Assembly (NCBI GenBank): GCA_022113835.1
Contig: JAILWY010000005.1
Location: forward strand, 7,582,501-7,646,500
Direction: 5' to 3'
DNA length: 64,000 bases
From: Atopsyche davidsoni
Lineage: Eukaryota; Arthropoda; Insecta; Trichoptera; Hydrobiosidae
Below, one piece after another: positions 36,996-47,000 of this stretch. Every line of letters starts with the position of its first letter. The stretch's first letter is position 1. Under the pieces are notes generated by a model. It was not told the origin of the DNA. It did not search any database and saw nothing but the letters and a program-made list of their open reading frames with translations. The translations under genes and the position numbers were made by a program.

Positions 36996-38138
36996 TCAAC
37001 GATTTGCTCTTTTTGAAAAAGACTTAACAGGTGGTTTAGAGAGAGGGAGTTTGAGAATAACTTGAGAACAATCTTTATCGCCAGTGATTCTTGCTCCCAC
37101 TACTTTAACCATTTGACTCAATTTGACAACAGGTGTATTTATAATTTTACTAAGTATATTTATATCAGATATTGTGTACTCGCAAGACAATAACAAAAGA
37201 ACAAGTAAATAACAAATCGACTTGTCTTTAAGTGATTGTGGCCGAGCCCAACCTCTATCACTACGAACAGAAAAATTACTCAGTACAGCTGTATTTATTA
37301 ACTCAGAATATGGGCAAACAATATATTTAACATTTGCAAGCTTCTTGTAAGGGGCGGTTAAATATCTAATTATACAATCTGCATAAAGAAGCAGACAACA
37401 TAAATTTTCTTTCTGTGGATTTTCTGACTCCAATAACCTGATGATATTTTTTTTAACATAATCAGATGACACATCAGTGTAGGTTCCACTTTCTGCTATT
37501 GCCTGTACAGTGCTTCTTAAAGTATCCATTTCCTCTTCAGATAGTAAATCTTCGATCTTGTAAACAGCTTGCACGGTGGTAGCGTCTCTATTTAGTGGCG
37601 GTGCATACCTTTCCAGGTTGTCATCTGCATAATCAGCATGCTCAGTCATTTCATCTGGATTGATTTGTTTCTCTGTAACTGTTTTTTCTAGTTGTTCCTT
37701 CATACTGTCAATGTCTATTTTCATTCGCTTAGACTGTTCAAGCATTCTTTTGCTGCGTTTTGATCCAAAAACCTCTCCAAGAGACTTTTTGTTAAAATCA
37801 ACTTCATCAAGCGGCTTCTTCTCTTTTTCAGTGGAAGCTTTTAATAAAACATTTCCGACTTCAATAGCACGAACAATTCCAGTTTTTCTATTTCTAGCGA
37901 TGATAAAATTATGACCAAAATTATTAACCATTTCTGTGCCAGAATATACCATACCCTCTGAAGCAAGAACAGCATGAAGCGACTTTTCAGAAAATGTATC
38001 ATTGCAGACAATTCCTTCTATTCCGCTGACTTTAGATTCACGAAGAAGACCATTCTGAAATTGTAATATTAGAGGGTAAACACTGCCTTTTTTGTGCACT
38101 TCACTTATTTTGAGATCGTGCTGAGGACTTATCTCCAT
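36996..38138 (-). CDS. POLR1E: RNA polymerase I subunit RPA49 (POLR1E)
   Basis: Subunit of RNA polymerase I, forming with RPA34/POLR1G the TFIIF/TFIIE-like heterodimer that helps initiation and elongation on rDNA. One uninterrupted 380-residue frame. The N-terminal part is the dimerisation domain; after it comes the conserved motif GEVFGSKRSKRMLEQSKRMK. A linker leads to the C-terminal tandem winged-helix region (RWARPQ-like segment WARPQSLKDKSICYLLVLLL). The length agrees with the family (about 400). The start is the first ATG of the frame and keeps the conserved N-terminal domain. It lies upstream of BMS1 on the same strand; the region upstream of its ATG is filled with repeats, starting about 110 bases away. 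Confidence 0.9.
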   Translation of the reverse strand: MEISPQHDLKISEVHKKGSVYPLILQFQNGLLRESKVSGIEGIVCNDTFSEKSLHAVLASEGMVYSGTEMVNNFGHNFIIARNRKTGIVRAIEVGNVLLKASTEKEKKPLDEVDFNKKSLGEVFGSKRSKRMLEQSKRMKIDIDSMKEQLEKTVTEKQINPDEMTEHADYADDNLERYAPPLNRDATTVQAVYKIEDLLSEEEMDTLRSTVQAIAESGTYTDVSSDYVKKNIIRLLESENPQKENLCCLLLYADCIIRYLTAPYKKLANVKYIVCPYSELINTAVLSNFSVRSDRGWARPQSLKDKSICYLLVLLLLSCEYTISDINILSKIINTPVVKLSQMVKVVGARITGDKDCSQVILKLPLSKPPVKSFSKRANR

Positions 38139-38244
38139 CGTGTTTATGTTATATTCACTTAACTATAAAGATTTTTTCTGAAACAACGCAGCATGTAAAT
38201 CAAAACGTCAATTGCACGTGGTAGATTTAATAAACACCATAGAG

Positions 38245-38300
38245 CAGGGGTCCCCAACCTTTTTGCACCCGAGAGCACATTCTAGAATGCCGGTCGGGGG
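38245..38300. mobile_element. hAT-type terminal sequence, partner end missing
   Basis: CAGGGGTCCCCAACC followed by a GC-rich stretch is a typical hAT-family end. The matching inverted end and 8-base duplication (expected CCATAGAG) were not found downstream, where other repeats have inserted. It starts about 107 bases upstream of the RPA49 start codon. Confidence 0.5.
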
Positions 38301-38470
38301 GCGGTCATCATTTATTTTTTCAAGATATATTTATAATTGGACATGGTCAATAATACATATAATGCACAAAAAATATTTTATTCCAAAAATATAATTATAA
38401 AATATAAAAATTATTATAATGATAAACAATAACTTTTTATTTATATCTTCACTGTGAGTTTATTAGAATT

Positions 38471-38524
38471 ATTTTGCATAACTAGTTTCGACCTTATACA
38501 CCAGGTCATCATCAGATGCATGAC
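38471..38524 (-). ncRNA. Hammerhead-ribozyme-like sequence, copy A (near-canonical core)
   Basis: Read on the minus strand: stem I strand TGCAT, core CTGATGA (38515-38509), stem II GACCT...AGGTC, core GAAA (38489-38486), a three-base-pair stem III ACT/AGT, cleavage triplet GTT, and stem I partner ATGCA. Every conserved hammerhead element is present in order. The deviation is one extra T between CTGATGA and stem II. The very short, self-complementary stem III is of the kind reported for hammerheads in Penelope-like and related retroelements, which are thought to act as dimers. Activity is inferred only. Confidence 0.45.
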
Positions 38525-38545
38525 TAATCAGATGCATGCAGTTTA

Positions 38546-38599
38546 GTCATGCATCTGATGATGACCTGGTGTATAAGGTCGAAACTAGATATGCAAAAG
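38546..38599 (+). ncRNA. Hammerhead-ribozyme-like sequence, copy B (stem III mutated)
   Basis: An inverted copy of the 38471-38524 sequence, 21 bases away. CTGATGA is at 38555-38561 and GAAA at 38581-38584, with the same stems I and II. In the positions I compared the only difference is in the stem III/cleavage region: CTAGAT instead of CTAGTT. This breaks the stem III pair next to the cleavage site, so this copy is probably weaker or dead. Together the two copies form a long palindrome. Confidence 0.4.
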
Positions 38600-38691
38600 A
38601 TAGTATATGCTTTTCTGGAAAGAATTATTCTTTTGAAAATTATAACAATATATGTAATTATTTTCGCTTATATTTCGCTGTTTAATTATTG

Positions 38692-39290
38692 TCCTATCGC
38701 AAAAAAATATCAGATAGACTTTCACAAATCGGTACTTGTTTTTTATCCGACCACCAAAAAACATTGTCCTATTATTTTGTTTTTTTTTATTGGCAACAGT
38801 GTCTATTTTTTGCTTCTTTTGTTGGCAACAGTGTCTATTGGCGAGAAAACACGTATTGTTTATTTATTTAATTTAAAGTATTAACCTAACCTAACCTAAC
38901 CTAACCGTCAAAGATAACCGTTTTTTCATTGTTTGTAAAATATATGATACAAAATTGAAAAAAAACTTTCATTTCTATGACGAGACTCGCTGTTGCCAAC
39001 AAAAGAAGCAAAAAATAGACACTGTTGCCAATAAAAAAAAGCAAAATAATAGGACAATGTTTTTTGGTGGTCGGATAAAAGACAAGTACCCACAAATCTT
39101 TCACATAACTTTCACCTCACTTGTACTATCGCAAAAATATCAAATTAGATTTTCACATAGCTTTCACCTCACTCGTACTACCGAAAAATATCAGGTAGAC
39201 TTTCACATAGTTTTCACCTCACTTATATCAACGCAAAAATATAAAAAATACTTTTACATATCTTTCACTTCACTTGTACTAATAGCCAAT
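38692..39290. repeat. Fold-back element with telomere-type core and ~50-base flanking repeats
   Basis: Two 101-base arms, 38731-38831 and 38990-39090, are inverted copies with about two mismatches. The 158-base loop contains (CCTAA)n at 38882-38906, the complement of the insect telomere repeat TTAGG. On the outside, at 38692-38727 and four times in 39103-39290, are diverged units of about 50 bases built on TCGCAAAAATATC and TTTCACCTCACT. No coding frame is credible. It separates RPA49 from the zinc-finger gene. Confidence 0.8.
38882..38906 (-). repeat. Interstitial telomere-type repeat (TTAGG)n
   Basis: 25 bases of uninterrupted CCTAA repeat (TTAGG on the minus strand), about five units. TTAGG is the ancestral insect telomere repeat. 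It lies in the loop of the fold-back. Confidence 0.9.
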
Positions 39291-39637
39291 AAGTCCCTTT
39301 ATTTTGGGTATTTTTTAATGGTTTTTCCTAAGTAAATAACGCAAAATAGAAGGCTAATGGCTAATCGCAAGTCGGTCGCGAGTAGTGTCACGACGTGTGT
39401 ACAGGGCTTTAGTTTTAAATATATTTTGTTGTTGGTAGTGAGAAATGCAGCATGGCAAGCAATTTGTCTATTAAAAAAATCATAACAAGAAATGTCAATC
39501 AGAGTTACAGGCCTAATGCACTACGGCGTGCAAACGAAAACAACACATATCTTGTTGATATTTTATGAATCTAAAAGGGTAAATCTTCTTTCTGGCGAGA
39601 CATTTATGTAGATTGAAATCTGTGTTTCCTCTTCAAT

Positions 39638-41926
39638 ATGGCACTAGAAAATGATAGGAAATATACTGATTGTCTTCTGATATGTGACATTTGCGGAGAT
39701 AATAACCAGTCCAAATCATATATAAAATTGGAGGAATTGCCTAAATCTGATGCCGATGAAATAACTAGAAAGATTCTATGGATTACTGAATTTCAGGTAG
39801 GCATTATACATAAAATATATTTTTGGATTTAATCTTGTTACTAAGGGTATTGGAGGTGATATTGTTTATCCATCCTCAATATGCATGGCCTCTGAAATTA
39901 ATATATGTATATTAAAAATTAAATGAATTTAAAAATACATTTTAATAAAATCTATAATTTTGTATTCTTTTGTAAATATTTATTTTCTAGTTTATTCCGC
40001 CTTGCTTAAAATTAAGAAACGTGTGTGCAGTTTGCCTTCAAAGGATTAATTCACTAATAGCGTCAATAAAAGAAATTAAAAAAAAGTTTGTTATAACACA
40101 GATTGTCTTAAAAAAATACAATGACGATGCTTTTACTGAAGAATGGATGGAATTTAAAAAGTCAAGAACTGCACTTGACCTTGAAAAATGTACTGCTGTT
40201 ACTGAATTACTAGATAAAGAATTTGAAGTAGCACTTATTACAAGTCATGAAAAAACTAAATTTGACGGTAATAAAAAAAATATTTTTACATATGAATTAT
40301 TATTTTTTTTTAACACTTACAGCTTTTTTCAAAATATTTTTTTATTTTTATAGAAGGAGAAACTAATGTGACCATACTAAGAAAGAAGGTTGAAACAAGT
40401 GTTTTAGAAGAAGGTTGTACTGAATTAGAGTGGCTTTCTGACTCTGAAAATTACCCAGATATAATACAAGAAAACTCTTCACAAATTAGGTACTATTGCA
40501 TTTGTCAGAATAGCGGGGTCTTGATAATCCAACATGGTCATGTGTAAACGTTCAAAAGACACTATTTTTGTACTTGGTAATATAAAATACTTAAATAGAC
40601 TGGCTCTACAGAAAAAAAATTATTCCTAAAATGTATAATTTTTAAACATCATGCCTAAGTTGATAGAGGATGAGATTAACAATTGATTCTAAAGAACTGG
40701 CTGTTCTAGGTTGCACAGTGAAAGGCTCATTATTCATTATTTAAAACATGCACATCAATATTTATTTCCTAGCAAATACCTCCATGAATCCTGCAGTGGT
40801 CATGCTGACTATAAAATCATTTTAATTTACATGGAATGGCACCAGATGTTGTATTTATTGACGTTTCTTTACATATAAGCAATGCACTTCATAGTAAGAC
40901 ATGATCGTCATGGGATGTAGAGCCGATTATATTTGCGACAAGTATGATTTTTTAAAAATACTATTATGAAAACTTAATTTAGATTTGGTATGGATTATCA
41001 AAATTTCACCTTGAAAGTAGAATATATTTATTTTATATTTACAATTTAACTGTTTTTTTTTTAGGACCAACAGACGTGGTGTTTCATATACTAGCAGCTC
41101 ACACAATCATATTGCTCAAAAATTGAATGGTATGTTCGTATGTAGGCTATGTAAAAATTCATTTAAATGGAGACATATGGCCGAGCAACACGTGAGGTCT
41201 CAACACACACAGGAAAAACCATTCAGCTGTCGCATTTGCAAAAAAAGTTTTGCTGCTGCACATTACCTCAATAGACACATTTCATGTGTTCACGAGAAGC
41301 ATAAATTTGTCTGTGAGGTGAGAATAATCCAAAAATTTAATGTTATTTTCTATTGTAAGATCCATGTATATAAATAAATCATTTTAGAAATGTGGCCGAG
41401 GCTTTCCAAGAAAATATGTTCTGACCGCCCATGAAAAAATCCACGAAGGTCCTCCAACAATCTCTTGTCCTCAAGACGACTGCAATAAGATGTTTTATGC
41501 AGAGCATATACTAAAAGCTCATATTGTGAACAGTCATAAAGGTAAAGATATGTTTATTCTTATTTTTTATACTGGTGGTCATAATTATGTAGTAAAATGT
41601 TCTCAATATTAAATATTTATTTTTTTACAGATCGAGCTTTTATATGTGACAAATGTGGGAAACCTTTTCGAACAAAAGCTCGCTTAATGAATCACCGCCT
41701 CAGACACAACGAAAAGAGCATCAAATGTCCATACTGCCCAAAACTGTTTCCTGTGAAAACTGATCTGCTCATCCACTTTAAGTATCATAAAGGGACTATG
41801 CCGTGGAGATGTGGTGCATGCAACATGTACTTCAAAACTACACGAGGACTGCAAAATCACTTTGCAAATTCTCATAACGAGAGAGTCAGTAGAATAGATC
41901 TGTTTATGCTGCAAAATCCTCAATAA
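39638..41926 (+). CDS. ZAD-type C2H2 zinc-finger protein
   Basis: Probable DNA-binding transcription factor of the insect ZAD family. Six exons, 39638-39796, 39991-40267, 40354-40489, 41065-41317, 41388-41541 and 41631-41926, join in phase to 424 residues. The N-terminal zinc-finger-associated domain shows its two CxxC pairs at C16/C19 and C65/C68 (CDIC and CAVC); this domain usually mediates dimerisation. A linker with acidic patches follows. The last half has seven C2H2 fingers, beginning CRLCKNSF, CRICKKSF, CEKCGRGF, CPQDDCNKMF (a C-x4-C variant), CDKCGKPF, CPYCPKLF and CGACNMYF. The start ATG gives the usual short lead before the first ZAD cysteine. The AATAAA at 41922-41927 overlaps the TAA stop. 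The family diverges fast, so no orthologue can be named. Confidence 0.88.
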
Positions 41927-42336
41927 AAGAATTTATGTTTATATTTTTTAATATTTGTTTTAATTTCATACCATAAAATTTCAATAACTTATTAATTAGT
42001 ATAATCAATTAAGACGCCAAGTGTCTGATTTAAAATCAACCATAGGTTTTAAGATAATCGATTCACACATGAAACAACGAGGAAAGTCTTTGAATTTTTT
42101 TATGGTGTATTTTTAATATGATTGAATTTATCTTTTAAAAGTGTTTACATATGAAGTCCATATTATCAATTCTTATCAATATCAAATAAACCAAATATCT
42201 TATCAGAAACGGTCAACACCTATGAAAAGCTATATGCTATTGGCCTCAATTTTACACAATAATGAAGTTGACTATATTTCTTTTGAGAGTTGAAAATGTT
42301 AGATTCATGTTTATTAAATAATTTTTACACATAACA

Positions 42337-42934
42337 ATGGGTTCCGATAATATGGGTTAGTATATATTTTTTTATCTTATATTTATAACATGATTTTCCT
42401 ATTTTTACTTATATTTTAATATTCTTACAGAAAACTCTCGAAAAATCTTCAAGTGGGGTATAATAGCTTCTATTTTATTAATTACTGTTTTAGTTACTGT
42501 TTCTCTTCCGTTCTTAATATCAAAACAATCATCAAAACCGCTTTTATATGGGCTTATTATTGTAGTAGTATTGATATTTATTTTTACAATATCTATTATG
42601 GAATGGTTTAGACAGAAAACTCTCAAAAGTAGACCTGAAGTTTGGGTCGCACAATTTGTGAAAACTGAGGTAAGTTTAATGCTTAATTATGGAAAATAAT
42701 TATGAAATTCAATATTTTTGACAGAGAGTACTATAATTATAATAAATACTATTTTACTGGTTGTTACAATTATTGATTTTGGTATTCTAGGAAAATTATT
42801 CTCCAATTCCAAGGCGTATATCCAAGAAGAGCAGTCGTAATTCTTCAGTAAGCTCTTCGTGGATTCATTGGATGCCCAAGTTAAAAAATGTACCGAGTGC
42901 ACCCTTGGAGTCAGAAATTAATACTTTAAAATAG
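42337..42934 (+). CDS. Small protein with two membrane spans, unknown family
   Basis: Three exons, 42337-42355, 42431-42669 and 42791-42934, join in phase with good donors (ATGG|GTTAGT, GAG|GTAAGT) and acceptors (TTACAG, TTCTAG) to give 133 residues. Two hydrophobic stretches are clear: IIASILLITVLVTVSLPFLI and YGLIIVVVLIFIFTISI, separated by a short loop (SKQSSKPLL). The C-terminal half is polar, Ser- and Lys-rich. The first exon encodes only MGSDNM. A poly(A) signal AATAAA at 42955-42960 follows the stop by about 20 bases, supporting the gene end. I do not recognise the family. It begins 410 bases after the zinc-finger gene, same strand. Confidence 0.65.
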
Positions 42935-44054
42935 GATAGACCTACACTTAGCAAAATAAAAATATATTCTTCAAGTCTTTTTTTATTACATTATATTTTA
43001 ATATTGTACTGAAAATGGTATACTATATAGTATATTCATGGTTAATAATGTAAGTAAATTAATGGTAAGTAATGGTATATGGTAAGATTAAAATATACTT
43101 GTGTAACTTCACATTTTTCACAATTTAGTTCAGTTTGATAACTGACTTTACTAAAGTGTAGAATCATCAAATTTAATGGAAAATAATGAGTCGATCGGGA
43201 AGAGTAACTATCTGATTCAGCAATCTGCAAAGTCTGAAACCAAAATATCCTGACCAGTCATTTTTAAATTGTCTAACTGAAACTAATCTTATTTCAATGA
43301 AGACAAAGTTATTTTCTATAATCCTTTTCTTTCGCCGAAAGAACAGTCTATCTCTACTAAATGTTTTGCAAAACTAGTAAATTTATGGATATTATCAAAA
43401 AACGTGAATTGAGTTCGACTAAACCACACAAAAGGTTTGTTACAGTTTTATGTATATTTTGAGTTCTAAGTATATTAATATTTTTCTTGTACAATTTTTT
43501 GGAAATATTACTATTATATATAATTGTTGAAGCTGAAATGATTTTATGTTATAATGCAAATGCTTCGATGTGTTCAAATAACTTATTTATATATAAAATG
43601 CATATATTTTCTTCCTAAAAATATATATGTACAATAGATACTTTTAATTTCAATAATCTTAGTTTTATAAGAAACAATTTTTTTAATACATGAAAATGTG
43701 ATATATATATTTTTTTTGTTGAAACTCCATTATAAATAGGCATCCCAATACCCCAAATTTCTATAAATAACTGCATTCTAAGCGTGTATTTTCAGAGACG
43801 CGGATAGCGTAAAGGTAGAAAAAATATTTATGTCGTTATTTAATATCACGGAAGATTACATTTTCAGTGTATTTTGCAATGAATTGGCTAGCAACATCGG
43901 GAATCGCCAAACGTCATGGTAGACGTTTAGTCGCGCTCTCCAAAGATCTATTGTTCTCGTGAAATGTGGAGTCGGTCGCTCTACAATAATGGAGTTGTTT
44001 TTATTTAAGATATTTCCGCCTATATGGTCGTATTAATGGTGCCCTTGTGCTAGT
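42935..44054. other. Intergenic region and GRAMD1 5' flank
   Basis: No coding frame seen. The poly(A) signal of the small membrane-protein gene is at 42955-42960. The last 250 bases, which are less AT-rich, should contain the promoter and 5' UTR of the GRAMD1 gene. Confidence 0.5.
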
Positions 44055-47000
44055 ATGCTTAATTCTGAAATCGAAATTACAAGTCCTGCTCCTCCAATGT
44101 AAGTGACATTTTGTCGAAAATCATATCAATAGTCCTTTAGGAATCGTACTCGGTATAATCTGCACAATCTACTATAATTCAATATCTAGTCATTACGTAT
44201 TGTTTAATGCTGCGTAAGCGGTTTTAATTATCTTGTGGAATGCGAGTATAAGTATTAATCATAGCATGGCATTATTATTATTTTTTATGATTTAGATTTT
44301 TTTCGTTTTATTTTTTGACTTCTATAGTGAGCAGGAACAGGACTTATCAGCGGATGATAAAAGAAGATTACCATTAGAAGTTTCTTACAAAATAACCAGG
44401 TATTTTGATTCTAAACCTTTGTAGAAACTACTTTTGAGACAATAACACTGCATAATATTAATTCCTCCATTCAGATGATATATAGGTAATATTATTTGTA
44501 ATACTTCTCATTGGAGTGTTATCTCAGCTTATATTTTTCATCAACATCAAACATTCATTTCTTACAACCATAAGCTTTGATGTAGAGATTACATATTAAC
44601 CTCCCAAATCTGATACGGTCAGTACAATGCTACATAGTCAATGATAGCTTCTTCTATATTTTCCTATGACTAATTCATTCTAGATAGTCTCCAAAACTTC
44701 TAGATAAATATCGGTATCTAGAGGTACATTGGCACATACTCATCCTAACAATTATTTTATTGCTGGTAACCTCTCGCTTATACATGAAGTACTTATTTTT
44801 TTAGTTTGTATTATTTGATATTGTAGCAGGTAAATATCCCTCATTAGTAATTGCTAAAAAAGTACATGATTACACATTTCTTGCTTGTTGTTTGAAGGCT
44901 TTTTATATCTAATTATATCTTTAAAAAAACACTTATCTTCAATCGAATAATTTACGCATTATATTTGATCGTAAATATTGTATGTTATTGATGTAGTACT
45001 TTTTTATGCTGGTTTGTAAAATGTACTGAATAGTTGTGTATATACTGAATGCTTATTGTTGATGCACCGAATGCACATTGCAAACGTTTGCACAGTCACA
45101 TTTTTTTATGACACTAAAGGCTTGGTGTACCTATTTTAATATAATTTATGCTGTACTGCTTTAACATATGAAATATCAGTACTTCAAAAATTAAATATTA
45201 ATGAAAAATTCACATAAAAGCTCCCTTAAAAAAACAGATTAAAAATGTATTTTTTATATTAAGATATTGTCATATAGAATTTATAGTCTTGTAGCTGTAT
45301 TAAACAAACAAGATAACTGATTTAATATTCAAAGGTACCCAGATGGGTTTCAATGTTTGTTTTTTTTATCATTGTTTTATAAATACCATGTACTTGTGCG
45401 TGTTTTTCTAATATAGTTATTGTAATATATTTAACTGCAAACATGAATACTACTCCATACCACTGTCTTAGTTGCTTTATAAAGTACCTACTTGTTATAA
45501 ACCAGTAATAATTTCTATAGTATGTATTTTACTACTTTATTAGTGACTAATGCTGATACGTTGTCACAAACATGATTTCAAGTCACGCTTACAGCCAAAA
45601 CTCTATTGCGTGAACTATAAAAACATAATGTAGACGATGAATAGTAATGAAGCTTTAATTATTGTAACACTAACAAGAATTATGTTTGTACAGTTCACAG
45701 AGGAAACATCTTTTTGGCTGGATATTTTTGGGTACAATCTTTATTTTTCAATTAGTGCAACTAACTAATTTTAATAAATAATAATAATTTTTCTTACCGT
45801 TAACAAATAATATATGTAGATCTTTCAGGTACAAAGCAGGCATTAGTGAGAATTGTCATGATCACCATCGTCCAAACATAATGAGCTCTCTTGTCACCCA
45901 CCAGTTTATATCTCATTACAGTATCAAAGTGGATAAGTATCATGAATGCTGACGCAATATCCATATGCTATATATAAATGACTTGCTGATTTTGATATTC
46001 TAATACGATTTGTATTAACTTCAATGTGCCTTTCTAAAAGTAAAAGTGATCTGAATAAATAATGTGACAATCCATAATTCTTGATCTATTGTCCAATTTA
46101 AAATGTTTTTCTTGAATAAAGTAAATTTATTCTGCTCTCATATTTTAGTAGTTCAATTCTATAAAAACCAAGTTTTTTTTATATCTGTTACCTTATACGC
46201 GATGGGCTAAGTTAATAATTTTAATAAAGAGATTGTTAATAATATATAACGAGTCATAGGTAACTGTTGAGAGCGAATTGTCAATTGTGCATATCGAATC
46301 TTAATTAATGAATACCTTATAAATATATGTTCACATAGCTATATGCATTTTATTTTTTCGTAGTCTGTAAAAATCAGACAGTTTTAAACTAACCATCCAC
46401 CGAAAGATATTTTTTTATAATTTTTATAAATTATTATCACAATGCACCTAATAAAATACATTAAATTTTTCTGGCTATAATTTTTTTTGCGTTAATCATT
46501 TTGACCTCACATATTTAATAATGCAACATGAGCCTATTCTCTAATATTCAATGCCACAGAGTTAGCTCACTAATTAGGTATTTTTTACTGAAGCACAACA
46601 AGCATCCAGATAGAATAGAGCAAGCCTCTCATTAGATGGAGTTGACTTTACGTTGTACACGTGATCATGTTTATGCCTTTGAATACTTTCAGGCGCAAGT
46701 CTGTGGAAAACCTTGTTATATCATCACACGATGCCATCGGCCAAAGCATCAGCCATGCCTTATCTTTCTCGGGAGCCATCACTCAACAGGTTTCTCAGTA
46801 CAGCTCTTCTGAACACAGGTCAGTTTTTAACCGCTCTTTATAATTTATTATACATTGAAATCTAACAAGTATTTCTCCAGCGCCATTGAAATAAACAAAA
46901 CCATATTTACAAATAAGTTACAGATAAATTTCTTTAGGTTCTTCGAAAATTGGTGGTTATCAAATTCCTTTATCTGATTATCATTAATTACATTATGCTC

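Noticed and set aside
38549..39335. Several 60-126 residue frames on both strands
   Set aside because: They run through the hammerhead pair, the inverted arms and the tandem repeats; repeat-derived and without domains.
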